A stretch of 64,000 nt of DNA from Micropterix aruncella (lineage: Eukaryota > Arthropoda > Insecta > Lepidoptera > Micropterigidae): contig OX155961.1 of NCBI GenBank assembly GCA_944548615.1, positions 20,157,971 to 20,221,970 of the forward strand, written 5' to 3'. The notes under the pieces are model-generated. The model saw only the letters and a program-made list of their open reading frames with translations. It did not search any database and was not told the DNA's origin. The translations under genes and the position numbers were made by a program. This document shows, one piece after another, positions 22,980 to 32,938 of the stretch. How positions within the stretch are numbered: position 1 is the stretch's first letter; each line of letters begins with the position of its first letter.

Positions 22980-23330
22980 TAAATTGCATGGACATGCTGT
23001 TCCACTCGGTTGTTGTGAAAGGAGCAAAACAAGACACTCCAGTGCAGCAGAGCCAGGGAGTAGGAAAAATAATGAAAGCAAATCTCGACTAGTAAGACAT
23101 AATCAAAGAGCAGTCAATGCAGGCGGGACGGAATCCGCCCAAGCCAACTCTCTCCGCCCCCCCTTCATACCCCCCTCCTTCCTCGCCCCTTTTGCCTTCC
23201 GTTTTCTTGGCGAACGCGAATCCGCACGTTTATACCTAGGATGAACACGACCCATTCACATTATTCTCAAACTATTAAAAAAAGTCTTTCTCCTTTTAAA
23301 GAGATGCAACTCTAGAACGCTGTTCTCATA
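22980..23330. other. GC-richer low-copy island
   Basis: Non-repetitive sequence including GCAGGCGGGACGGAATCCGC and a C-rich tract (23150-23190). The 86-codon frame at 22984 has no domain and is probably not a gene. A 12-nt G run lies at 23349. Confidence 0.3.
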
Positions 23331-23504
23331 CTTGCGCCTCGGGAGTTGTGGGGGGGGGGGGAGGCGATTCTAGAAAGCAGTGTAAAATGTTTACATGCCG
23401 AATTATTTTATTCGGTTTTGCGAAACACTGTTTTCGAGCGCATGAACGCGAGAGCGATACGCATGGAATAAATTAAAAGAAAGGATGTTTCAAAAAGAAG
23501 ATTT

Positions 23505-23700
23505 ACTTTCTATCAGGAAGTTCCAGTGGCAATCTCTCGGCTCTATCTTCAAACATCATGTGTAATGGAAAGTACTCATGACGACAAAGCAAACCAGACT
23601 ATCTTAGCACTTTTTATCAGGGAGTTCCAGTGACAATCTTCCGGCTCTATCTTAAGACCCTCGTCATCATTGTAATAGAAAGTACTCATGATAACAAAAC
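23505..23700 (+). repeat. Repeat P, tandem ~110-bp units
   Basis: GGAGTTCCAGTGACAATCTT, CGGCTCTATCTT and GTAATGGAAAGTACTCATGA recur in successive units here and at 53620-53945. They form internal direct repeats of a dispersed element. Confidence 0.65.
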
Positions 23701-23875
23701 ATACTGGCACAAATCGAAGACTATCGCGGTTGTTTAACATTATAAATAGGATAGAAAACGAATTCCCTCGCATGATCCGGGAAGCCATTGAAATACGAAG
23801 AACCCCGAACTTCAATAGAGACGACGGTTACAAACTCTCTTCTACGTGGAACTCTCTTCTTAAAATGTTCCCGCC
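23688..23875 (+). mobile_element. Penelope-like element, C-terminal endonuclease scrap
   Basis: The frame reads NRIENEFPRMIREAIEIRRT, then NFNRDDGYKLSSTWNSLL. This matches what I know of the C-terminal end of the GIY-YIG endonuclease of Penelope-like elements ('W..R.IKEA.+I+...N.NRD.GY.L...+..+L'). The upstream catalytic GIY-YIG part is missing. A copy of the terminal repeat motif lies 200 bp downstream (24075-24135), and its inverse overlaps the coding scrap (23705-23765). The intervening 23876-24074 is GC-rich 3' sequence. Confidence 0.55.
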
Positions 23876-24074
23876 GCCGAACGCCGAACGCAAAGACGTA
23901 AGACAGGATACAGTAAGTGTTGTGTGCAAGACGGATTTTCAAAATTCGCGCGCTCCGAGCCCGCCCCCTCCACCACCGTTATAACTTACGCACGGGCGGC
24001 AGCGATATGCGGCCTACCCGCAAAACAACGGATTGACAGCTCTTCAGTCTACCCTGGACTATGGTGGCTGCAAC

Positions 24075-24135
24075 GTCGCCGAAACGTCGGGTGCTACAAA
24101 TTTCACGCGGTAAATTCGTTTTCTATCCTATTTAT
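24075..24135 (+). mobile_element. Penelope-like terminal fragment
   Basis: GCCGAAACGTCGGGTGCTAC followed by TTCACGCGGTAAATTCGTTT is nearly identical to 11182-11243 and to the inverse of 43521-43600. Confidence 0.5.
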
Positions 24136-24164
24136 ATACTGGCCCAAATTCGACTGTCCTACCT

Positions 24165-24837
24165 AAGCTAACGGGAGCTAACGGGCCCATGATGAGTTGG
24201 CCACGATGACCCATGTGTTCAGTGTCGGTCACACTCAAGGGTCAACACCCATCCGACGGCCTCCACGCACGGGGTGCGAACCTGGGTAGGACTCTGGAAA
24301 CAGTTTCCCCTGGGAATCAAACCTCTGGCGCTCCTGGACGGTCTGCGCACCGTGCGGCGCAAGCCAATCGATTGTGCACTCCAACTAACAGTAGGGGGAG
24401 TGTGGAAACTGTATTGTTTCCTATAGAGCAGGGGTGGTTGCGTACCTTACGGCGACTGCTCTTGAAATGACCATTGGCCACCCGATCCCGGTTCAGAGCC
24501 GGGCAAAGGACGCCTTGGTCCGCGATAGATTCGGTGTACACCGTTTCACCGCTTCGTAAGGGAGAGAACCGCGCAAGCGACCTCGAACTCGGAACCAATC
24601 GAGAGACCGGAGAAATCTGGTCACAATTGGAAGTAAGGGCGCGAGTTTCTCAAGCCGCCGGGAAGTAATTCCTGGCTTTCTCGCGGTAAGGAGTTGGTCT
24701 CTTACGGGTTGTGGCCTAGCTAGACGTTGGATTTGTTATGTCCAAAGTCTTCTACGCTCACTGCAGGTCGATAGAACGACTAATCGTTAAAACGTCCTGT
24801 GGTGACGGGCTCGCCCGTTGTAGTTGACAACTCAATA
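24165..24837 (+). mobile_element. G690 repeat, near-complete copy with 10-bp target duplication
   Basis: TGTCCTACCT flanks both sides (24155-24164 and 24838-24847). It is present once in the uninterrupted host repeat P at about 53953, which defines this 673-bp unit as an insertion. The unit starts 'aagctaacggg...gggcccatgatgagttggccac' and ends in a perfect hairpin ACGGGC-TC-GCCCGT (24805-24818), then TTGTAGTTGACAACTC. A short frame containing NRETGEIWSQLEVRAR recurs in the 38908 copy but is not long enough to be a gene. No A/B boxes or transposase were recognised. The superfamily is unknown; a 9-11-bp duplication would suit Mutator-like elements or a retroposon. Confidence 0.75.
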
Positions 24838-25045
24838 TGTCCTACCTATTTGCCCTCGGGGAGTTCCAGTTCCCGCATCCCGGCAAATCAGCTCGATGGT
24901 ACCATAATATTGCATTGTCACCAAACTTACATAAGTAAGCTAAATTTCAGCTCAATCGAATACCAGGAAGTGGACATTTTGAAACGGACAACTTACATTC
25001 GAACATTGCATGTTAAAATAAAGCTTGAAAAATTCTCGTAATCAT
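24838..25045 (+). repeat. Repeat P, 3' part resumed after the G690 insertion
   Basis: GGGGAGTTCCAGTTCCCGCA, 'ggtaccataatattgcattgtc' and 'aagctaaatttcagctcaatcg' match 53955-54130. It is followed by a TTAAAATAAAGCTTG-like ending. Confidence 0.65.
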
Positions 25046-25051
25046 GACATA

Positions 25052-25240
25052 GGGCCTGATTGCGTTTTTTCGTGAACTAAAATGGGAATTTAGGCCTTAC
25101 GAACGAGACAGAAAATGCGCTGGAGCGAAATATAAAATGAATGATAGTCGATTCTCCGGCATCAAACTATGTACGTGTCGAACTCATATCCATCCGAACA
25201 AGTTTGAATCCATTTGATGCGGTCTTAGAATCGGCCACTT
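25052..25240. mobile_element. MITE-1 copy 3, partial
   Basis: GGGCCTGATTGCGTTTTTTC, CGTGAACTAAAATGGGAATT and 'aaatataaaatgaatgatag' match the left arm of MITE-1 at 4181. The right arm is absent or too diverged to see. Confidence 0.6.
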
Positions 25241-25284
25241 TATTTTCGGTGGGTAGTTTTATTGCAGACAAGCGGCAACCGTAT

Positions 25285-25550
25285 GGCTGTTGCGCCCAGG
25301 GTTGGCTTTCAACGAGGGAACTCCTGAACGGTCAACAGCACAGTAAAGAAATGTTGTAGACGCATTCAATTATGATAGCCCGTTCTAAGTGTCACCGCGA
25401 CAGGGCTGCTGCACCCAGGGTTGGCTTCCAACGAGGGAACTCCTCAACGTTCAACAGCATAGAAACGAAATTTTGTATAGTATTCAATTATGATAGCCCG
25501 CTCTTAGTTACATAATGACATGGCTGCTGCACCCAGGGTTGGCTCGGGAA
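25285..25550. repeat. 118-119-bp tandem repeat, about 2.3 units
   Basis: Units begin GGCTGTTGCGCCCAGGGTTG (25285), GGCTGCTGCACCCAGGGTTG (25404) and again at 25522. They share GAACTCCT-AACG-TCAACAGCA and TTCAATTATGATAGCCCG. The unit is unlike any other sequence in the window. Confidence 0.85.
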
Positions 25551-26029
25551 AGAGAATTTTATTAAAAGCTTGTTTTTAAAAATGTCTTTTTCCATTGACT
25601 TATTACCGTATGCTGCTAAATCGTATTAGAAAACCTAATCGTAGAAACTGTAATAGTGGTAACGGACTGTTAGTGCTTATGACAATTTATACTTTAAAAT
25701 ATTCGAAAACGTCGCTAAGGATCGTTTTTCATATACTTATAAATAACTAGAAAACTATTTTCATGCCCCTTGATAATTAATGTCTATAACTTTTATTGTG
25801 ATTTATAAAAAAAATGTATTTTCCTAATTTTTGACTGTTATGCGATTCAATTTCGTAAATTATATACCTATTATACAATTACAAATCAAATAAGTAAAAG
25901 GTTAAGTAAAAACGGTTTCTGTTATTTTTGTAAGCAAAATAAATATTTTATACTTATTATTTCTTAAATAAATAAGTAAATAAATAATAAATAAATATTT
26001 TAGGAAATCGATCCTATTCACAACGTAAT
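25551..26029. other. AT-rich spacer
   Basis: It ends in ATAAATAA simple sequence near 25970-26000. Nothing else was recognised. Confidence 0.3.
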
Positions 26030-26400
26030 GTTTAGGAAGTGATTGCATGTCTTTTGGATTCCGCGCTCGTGTGTATCGGCAAGACACGAGAGAGGGCTTG
26101 CGGAAAATAAACGAAAACATCGAGGCCGCGGCGTGTAGGGGCGGGCGGGGCAAAAGGGGTGAGCGCGAATGCCCGTAGCTATCACGGCGTTGCTCCGCCG
26201 CCACAAAGGTATCAGGAGTGCATGTGTGCACTAAAGTTCGACATGTTGACAATAGAGGTGGAAACAATTTGAGCCGGCCTTACGACGACGCTCGGCGAGC
26301 ACTTCGCTCGCGCGATGCAGACGTCGTCGCAACGTCGCCGACGCGCCCTCTTCGCTTTTATGTTACCCTAATAACCCCATCCAGTTTTGACACTTGGTAA
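26030..26400. other. GC-richer low-copy island
   Basis: CpG-dense, including GAGGCCGCGGCGTGTAGGGG and CGACGACGCTCGGCGAGCAC. No reading frame with a domain and no second copy. Confidence 0.3.
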
Positions 26401-26666
26401 TGGAAGTTTCGTGCATTATAATTATTGTCTTCTTTGTAGATAGATAGAAAGCGCGATTATGAAATACAGTCATCGTAGTCATAGTGCCGCACTGGGACCT
26501 AAAATTAGCCTGGGTATTTTATATGCGATGGGCCAAGTTTTTCAACGACAATTCGGGCTGCCAGTAGCTTAAGCCTCGTATCGACTTGCGAGCGCGGCGC
26601 TGTGAGTGGCTCGCAGTGAGCGGCTCGATGGAAATATATCAGTCTCGACAAAAAATAGATTTTTAT

Positions 26667-26971
26667 TGGGCTCGATTCCGTTTCTTTGTGAACTAAAATC
26701 GGAAATAGCGCGAGTGGGGCAGGCCAAGACGTTATAGCGGAATACGAAATGAATGATTGTCTATTTTCCATCATAATCAATCATAAAGCAGCATAATGTT
26801 AGACCGGACTAAATGTTTCCAAACGAATTCAGATGGTTTTATGCTCGGCAGGTAGATTTTATGCGAGAAATGATACGATCGTTCATTTTACATTCATCTC
26901 TAACACACTGCTCTGTCTTATTGGCATGAAATATTATTCGATATTAGTTGATGAAGAAATGCAATTGAGTC
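26667..26971. mobile_element. MITE-1 copy 2
   Basis: Left arm GGGCTCGATTCCGTTTCTTT and 'gtgaactaaaatcgg' to 'aatacgaaatgaatgattg'. The right arm (CGTTCATTTTACATTC... to GAAATGCAATTGAGTC) is its diverged inverse. The internal 'taaagcagc...actaaatgtttcc' also matches copy 1. Length is close to the 303 bp of copy 1. Confidence 0.7.
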
Positions 26972-27185
26972 ATTTATATAACTATGTTAGAGGTAAAGAT
27001 ATTTTGCTACAAAATAGTTCGTTACAGCAGTGATTATAAGATACCTCTATAATCAATGGTATTACTCAGAGCTGAGTATCCGTCTGGCAATACTTTAGAG
27101 CTACTTAGCTTGGAGCTGTCAAAACGTTTTGTTTATATGCGGTGGTGCATGTGTATATTATTGTATTTATGTATTATTTCGTGAA

Positions 27186-27303
27186 ATGGCGGAGTTCGTA
27201 CAACTGCTGGAGGAAATTAAGAGAATATTCGTGGTCGGTGATGCGGCAGCACGCTCTCGAGGGCACAATTTGTTTTCTCCATATCGAAGTCCAAATAAAT
27301 AAA
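27186..27303 (+). pseudogene. Possible N-terminal scrap of a transposase-like protein
   Basis: A 38-codon frame opens MAEFVQLLEEIKRIF and contains SRGHNLFSPYRSP before a stop. The style loosely recalls the N-terminus of PIF/Harbinger nucleases, but the match is too short to be firm. It may be chance. Confidence 0.2.
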
Positions 27304-27412
27304 ACGCAGAGGCCGATATGAGGGCGTTATGCAAAAAATCAGGATAGATGATTCTTTACACGCTCTTTGAAAGAATTCATGAGGTTAGAATCGAACGGTC
27401 AAGTCGTTGCGA

Positions 27413-27765
27413 CAACAATTTGGCGTTTTTAACACGCTTTAATTAGGTCGACCTGTATGTAACTATGTAATGGATTCTAAGGTAACTAATTTAACCATCT
27501 TCCAAGGATCGTAGCGTCATGAAAATTGGCAGCTGTATGTAGTTCTGATGACAATACAATAATATCGTACTGTCGAACTGATTTGATGATGGAGTCGGAA
27601 GATATGACCTGGAACTTCATGATGGAACATCGTATCATAGCTATGTTTGGACTTGTTAGAAAAGTATTGAAATGAACTTTGACCTCGATTAGGTTTCAAG
27701 GTCTGAAGATGTGGTTTTTACGTGCATTTATAAAAGCGTGTTTTCAGTGGTTTTTTTTAAACTAA
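27413..27765 (-). repeat. Repeat H, minus-strand copy
   Basis: Its reverse complement matches 57770-58125 through 'gctatgatacgatgt', 'catcatgaagttcc', 'tcttccgactccatcatc' and 'ttccattacatagttacata', ending CTAAT(T/A)AAAGCGTGTTAAAAA. Repeat H resembles repeat P in layout and in several motifs. Confidence 0.75.
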
Positions 27766-28084
27766 TAATTATTTTTAAATCACCGGCTATAAATTAAAAT
27801 AACAATTTAATTCATATTTTATAGAAAACATTAAAATGGGTATAAATACTCTCTGTAAATCTTCATCATAATTTTAGATGAACAATAAAAGATTAGTAAT
27901 TTGTTTACGAATAAATTATGAAATATTTTATTTTCCCCATGTTTTCCCCTCTACTCGAGTATTATTTAGCTGAGTCGATGAACGATATTCGACTATAGAA
28001 TACATCCAATACTTAAGTACTACTTGGCACCTGAGTAGTACTTGGTTGAGTAAAGACTCAAGTAATGATCAATACTTGACTATA
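27766..28084. other. AT-rich spacer
   Basis: Irregular 'acttgagt/actcaagt' motifs recur near 28010-28090. Otherwise nothing. Confidence 0.3.
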
Positions 28085-28187
28085 GATTCAAGTGTATTTC
28101 TTCTACGGTCATCCCACAGCTGAAAGAACGATCACATATCGTTATACCATCCTGGGGTGACGGGTTCGCCCATTTTAGTCGGCACCG
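28085..28187 (+). repeat. G690 repeat, 3'-end fragment
   Basis: TTCTACGGTCATCCCACAGC, 'ctgaaagaacgatca' and GGTGACGGGTTCGCCCATTT match the last 100 bp of the 16480 copy. Confidence 0.7.
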
Positions 28188-28189
28188 CC

Positions 28190-28770
28190 CTACTGGAAAC
28201 AAAGGCGTTTAAAAGATTTATTAAACAAAAGCTACAATCCACACATGCTTTCTATAAGCTGGGTGATTTTTTTGAGCATGCCAATTCTTTCAAATGGAAA
28301 TAATTAATACGTAACTTTCAGGTACCTCATTTTAGTTCTTATTATTTAATAATAATATTATGAATTTAATATTTAATATGTAGATTACAATGTGTAATGT
28401 AACATACCTGATCATATACATACGTTGTTTTTTCCAATTTTGTTTTGATACTTCCTATTGTGTGATTATTTTTTGTATAAAGTGCTTGATGACTATTAAT
28501 ATTCTTATAATAATTATCTATTTTATATGTATACTCATGTACATGGATTCAGCTCTATTTTTTTTATTTTTATTTATTTGTCTGCCGTGTAAAGCCGACT
28601 TTAGTCAATACTATTGTCGAATTAATATTTATGCTTTAATCGTTTTATATCTCCATTTAAACTGACGAATTCTAATATGCGATAATTAGCTTTAATTCAT
28701 AATTCATGCTTTTATTGTATATTCTGAATGAATAAATTGAATACTGAATACTAAATACTAATACTGTACC
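28190..28770 (+). mobile_element. LINE-I: last codons of ORF2 and 3' UTR
   Basis: The plus strand reads ETKAFKRFIKQKLQSTHAFY and KLGDFFEHA before a stop at about 28302. This is the '(L/F)KR.(L/I)K..L...AFY...+F' ending of many insect LINE ORF2s. About 460 bp of AT-rich 3' UTR follow, ending in GAATACTGAATACTAAATAC, a short repeat tail typical of LINE 3' ends. The 91-codon hydrophobic frame inside the UTR is incidental. Confidence 0.65.
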
Positions 28771-28879
28771 CATTTAAATAAAAGCTTTATATAAGTATTC
28801 ATGAATTCATTGTCTGGCTATATTGCTTTTATATTAAATAATGCAACAGTAATTAAAAACAAAAACATCTATAAAATAC
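28771..28879. other. Unassigned AT-rich sequence
   Basis: Short spacer between a LINE tail and a SINE. Confidence 0.3.
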
Positions 28880-29160
28880 GACCTGGTGGCATAGTGGTTA
28901 GGTCGCCTGATCTCACATTTTAAGGTCCCGGGTTCGATTCCCGGCTGGGTCACCATTTTCCGTTGGGATCAAATTAACGGAATTGCATTTTCAATTCTGT
29001 CGATCGAATACAATAACAAGACACACACTTACACACTAGTTACACGCACACACACATATAACACGTCATAGTAGGGTTGGTTGTAAGAGATTGCCATATG
29101 ACAATAAACCCGTGAAATTTCACAATAAAGACTATCAATAAATAAAACAAATAAAATAAA
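28880..29160 (+). mobile_element. tRNA-derived SINE, copy 1
   Basis: The head folds as a tRNA: a 7-bp acceptor stem (GACCTGG with CTGGGTC, two wobble pairs), A box TGGCATAGTGG (28887-28897), T arm CCGGG-TTCGATT-CCCGG with B box GGTTCGATTCC (28931-28941), then A plus CCA at 28952-28955. The body of about 120 bp includes a CA-rich stretch. The 3' end, GGTTGGTTGTAAGAGATTG then 'acaataaa' and 'cacaataaag', matches the 3' end of LINE-A and LINE-B. So it looks like a Pol III-transcribed retroposon that uses LINE-A/B machinery. The anticodon arm is degraded, and the parent tRNA is uncertain. Confidence 0.88.
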
Positions 29161-29279
29161 AGTAGGTCTATTTATTATATTGTTTATTTTTAAACTATTT
29201 TAGTCATTTTTAGATTCTATTTCTTAGTATTTTATTTATTGATTTCTGTTAATATTTTGACGGTTGATATGATCTGGTT

Positions 29280-29750
29280 CAAATAATAATAATAATTGTA
29301 TTCATTCAAAAACATAAATTTACAATTGTATTATTTGCAGAATCTACCTAACTAGGCCATAGCCCGTACCAAGGAAGGCTCTATTAAAATAAAACATACA
29401 AAATTAGATAAAATAGAAAACAGATAAGTGAATTCAAATTAAACTTATAATTATATTTAAAAATATCGTTATAGAATGGTCATGGAAATAAACATTAATT
29501 TAAAATGTCGTAATATAAAGTTTGTAGAACAAATAAATAAATAATATTAAAAATATAAATGTAATGCAATGTATGACAATAATAATAATGCAGAACTATA
29601 CTTTAAAATATGACTTATTACATTTTCCAACTCAATTCTACCAAGTTCAAGTTAAAGTTGTGTAATTTAAAATTTTAATTGGATTGACTTAATATGTTGG
29701 CATGTTTTTATAGATTCTTTTAGATTGTTATAAATTTTGAGCCCAATAAA
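29280..29750 (-). mobile_element. Probable LINE 3' UTR, minus strand
   Basis: An (ATT)n-type tail lies at the low end (AATAATAATAATAATTGTAT), with AT-rich non-coding sequence above it. No coding remnant is visible, so this assignment is tentative. Confidence 0.35.
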
Positions 29751-29757
29751 ACCAACA

Positions 29758-29853
29758 AACAATTCACGATTATTTTTTCTAGGTCTAGTTCTAACACGTC
29801 TAGTTCTAACTCTTTTTTTCACGTCTAGTTCTAACAATTCACGATTATTTTTA
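29758..29853. repeat. Local direct repeats
   Basis: CAATTCACGATTATTTTT occurs on both sides of three copies of TCTAGTTCTAAC. This looks like a small slippage or duplication event. Confidence 0.75.
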
Positions 29854-30289
29854 ATTATTTGATTTTGCTATGATACTGATCCCTTTAGATTTTCTATTTG
29901 TCTTTAAAATAGGTAAAATACTTCAACTATTATCATACATAAAGATTGTAGTAAGTACCTGCTCTTTACAGTAGCTTGTATATTACTACGTATAGTTTTT
30001 TTTGCACGTCCAAGCGGTAAATTCAACAATTGAATGCGTATAAAATGTAATGATTTGTTTCTTTGAAAAATTGCACACAATAGACACGGTGAGTCGATTA
30101 CAGTGCTGATATCTTGCGACGATACCGCCAGGGTTATTGTGACTAAATGTTAATGTTGGCAAATTAATATATAACAAATGTATTTTAAGTAGTCATAATT
30201 AATGAGTTCAATGACATAATACACATAATAATGAACATAAGATATAAATTAATGCCATATGTCAACGAAATATCGAAGGGAGGAATAAC
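29854..30289. other. AT-rich spacer
   Basis: Nothing could be assigned. Confidence 0.3.
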
Positions 30290-30770
30290 GAGAGTTGGGT
30301 CGACCCGAAAACACAGTGGATCTTATATCTTAAGCTGCACGAAACCATTCGCTAACAATCGGCAATGTTGTTGCATTGTGACTGTACCTTATTTGTCCCA
30401 TTGGCAATAAACAATATCCGCATTGGCGTAGTGTAGGAACGCCGCGGCGTCGGCGGCGGCTGTACAATAGCCGCCGGCAGCAATTGAATTTATCACTGCC
30501 AAATTAGTCAAAAAGAAAAGCGTCGCGAAGAGGCTGCGGAAAACAAGACCTTATCTGGCTTCCTGCGCCGCGGTTTGCGTCTCCGCTAAGCGGCCGCTTG
30601 TTCGTTTTGTGAGCTACGCGCGCGCCATCTCTTGGTATCGCGCCAAATTACCCACATCAAACTTTTAGCACTAACAATAAACTGGCGCGCGAAAAGTTGC
30701 CCGCGCGGAAGGGGCTGTAAATTTTTGCGTTAGACCCCCCCCCCTCCTCGCTACTTTCTTTCTCTTTTCT
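30290..30770. other. GC-richer low-copy island, candidate regulatory DNA
   Basis: It contains GAACGCCGCGGCGTCGGCGG, CAATTGAATTTATCACTGCC, AAACTGGCGCGCGAAAAGTT and a C13-type run near 30738. It is non-repetitive in the window and shows no coding signature. Confidence 0.35.
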
Positions 30771-31162
30771 TAAATCGTAAATCGTAGAATGAGATGCGAT
30801 TAAATGCCTTTTTGGTTTTCTCACTTTCAGCAGTCGTATTCTTGCAATCCCTATATATTTTGTCTTTATTGGTAGACGTAGCAACTAGAGTGTCTAGTTA
30901 TAGTAGGTATTCTCATACCAAAACATCTTTTATTTTGGTCAATAATGGATCGCTTGTTAAAATCGCATATAACGAAACATGAAACACTGATATCGCTTAT
31001 ATCTTTGCAACCTATGATCTCCTGGCTATTACTTTATCATGTAGTGTAGTGTACACAGATATGACATTGTCTGGCCATCAGGGCTACGCGCGGTGTTCAC
31101 AGAAGGGTAGCTCTTTAGTAGGTACATACGTTTGTCGATCCGAACAGGAGTGATAGCATTTG

Positions 31163-31196
31163 GAAAGCTCACTCTGCCATAGTAGAGTGAGCTTTC
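31163..31196. repeat. 13-bp perfect hairpin
   Basis: GAAAGCTCACTCT (31163-31175) pairs with AGAGTGAGCTTTC (31184-31196) around GCCATAGT. It sits exactly at the left border of a G690 copy. Confidence 0.85.
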
Positions 31197-31600
31197 GAAG
31201 CTAATCGACCCTTGCTGAGTTGGCCACGAAGACCCATTTGTTTGGGGTCGGTCACACTCACGGGTCAACACCCATCCGGCGGCCTCCACGCATGAAGTGC
31301 GAGCCCGGGTAAGACTCTGGTCTTTTTGGGCTAATTTACACCAGGAGTCAACCTTCTGGCGTTCCTGGACGGTCTGCCTACCGTGCGGCGTAAGCCAATC
31401 GATTGTGCATTCTGACTAACAGTCGGGGGAGTCTGGAAATCGTACTGTCTCCTATAGAGCAGGGGTAGTCGTTGACCTTACGGCGACTTCTCTTAAAGCG
31501 ACTATCGACTACCCGATTCCGGGTGAAAGACGGACAAAGGATGCCGTGGTCCGCGATAGATTCGATTGACACCGTTTGAGATGGGACGATACCGTAAGGA
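31197..31600 (+). repeat. G690 repeat, 5' portion
   Basis: It runs from 'gaagctaatcgacccttgctgagttggccacgaag' to 'ggtccgcgatagattcg...acaccgtttgag', with all 5' blocks in order. The 3' half, including the terminal hairpin, is missing. Confidence 0.8.
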
Positions 31601-31794
31601 GTGTGAAACGGTCACTGTAGAGGGTCGAATATATACGAGCGAAGTAACACTCGACGACTTAGATATGTTAAATCCGCCGATTAAAAGTTCTGAAACATAG
31701 TGCCCAAACATCCTCTGCAGCACGCTCAAGGTGTTTCACTGACATAGTGCGGTTGCGTCCCTGATACAGTCTACACGTTTTTTTTTTTAAACTA
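31601..31794. other. Unassigned sequence
   Basis: It contains a T-run near 31780. No match elsewhere in the window. Confidence 0.3.
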
Positions 31795-32705
31795 CGGCTG
31801 AATGATGTAATTGATTATTTTCTTGGAGAGCCAAGATCTTTAAAAAAGTGAAACAGAGATTTAACTGGCAGGCCACGAGCGCCAACTTCTACCGCGTGAA
31901 GGTGAACAGTGAAGCTGTTCCATGTAACGGCATTTGCGAGATCATGGTATTTATTTAATTTGAATTCGTGGTCTTTTGGGATATTTGATTCCCATGGAAC
32001 AGTTAATTTTACGATAGGGGCCGTCTTCCGAGATAGAAAGTAAAGAGTTATATCTGGACGCAGGGCTGTTTATCCGAGACTTTCAGGGAATTTATACTGC
32101 TTAGAGACCGAATCGACCTCCAGAATCAAATCTGAAGCTTTCTCGATTATTGAGAAAGGTTTTATGGTGAAATGTTTTTTGCCTTTAGAGCCATCCCGCA
32201 CAAACTGTATTAGGGGTTTGGAGGGTAATGTCAAACCCTTGTTGGCACGAGCCACTGAGAGGCTAATTACCTCGCGAATAACAGCAAGAACTTTGTCGCG
32301 GCGGTTAGTGTACCGTCCTTGATCTAAGGCCACCTTGCAGCCAGCTAGAATATGTCTGGCTGTGCAAGGGGTATTGCTACAAAGGGGACATGCACTATCC
32401 TCGGCTCCTAACCTAGCTCCAACGAGCGAGGTTACTGGGGTCTGGAAGCGTATGCTGAAAGGCATTTAAATAAAATTTCAGCATCTCCGGCGTCCAGTAA
32501 TACAACATTACTTTCCAGTGCATTGAAGGAGGAATGCAAAAGTCTCCAATTGTTGTCCAATCATTCTGGCATTGAAGGCCAATAGCGTGAGCCATACTAT
32601 TGCTGTCGTAATCGCCCCGCAGGAGAGAATTCTTCAAGTCCACATCGCTCATGGTTGTACTGCCATAACCCAGACCATTGCTGTTCTGGCTGATTCCAGC
32701 AAGGA
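31795..32705 (-). mobile_element. RLE-type LINE, minus-strand C-terminal copy
   Basis: The minus strand encodes MSDVDLKNSLLRGDYDSNSM, then after a frameshift near 32430 CPLCSNTPCTARHILAGC (zinc knuckle), GRYTNRRDKVL and EVDSVSKQYKFPESLG. It then continues in another frame to about 31800 with GLPVKSLFHFFKDLG. It is the homologue of the better copy at 54150-55250. At least two frameshifts show it is dead. Confidence 0.85.
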
Positions 32706-32938
32706 ACTTTTTGTGGAAGTCTACGCGGGCTTGTAGATCATGTTTATGAAAAATAATTAATATCTTATGGAAATTATTTATTAAATAAATTAATCAATAA
32801 ATAAATAAAACTGCACGGTAATGACGTGGCTGTAATGGCCATATTAGACCAGTTCGCGACCATCTAAGTATAGTGGTAATATTCATTTTAGTTATTTAAT
32901 AGAATGGTTAAGAGGACAGTCTCTGTAGCCCGATGCAG
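32706..32938. other. AT-rich spacer
   Basis: Nothing could be assigned. Confidence 0.3.

Noticed and set aside
24213..24668. Frames of 64-93 codons inside a G690 copy
   Set aside because: The frames are not maintained between G690 copies except for short pieces, and they occur on both strands.
28390..28665. 91-codon hydrophobic frame that could suggest a membrane protein
   Set aside because: It lies in the AT-rich 3' UTR of LINE-I; the hydrophobicity comes from T-rich codons.
28880..28952. Functional tRNA gene
   Set aside because: The anticodon arm does not pair properly, and the head continues into a repeated SINE body with a LINE tail; a second copy exists at 45539.
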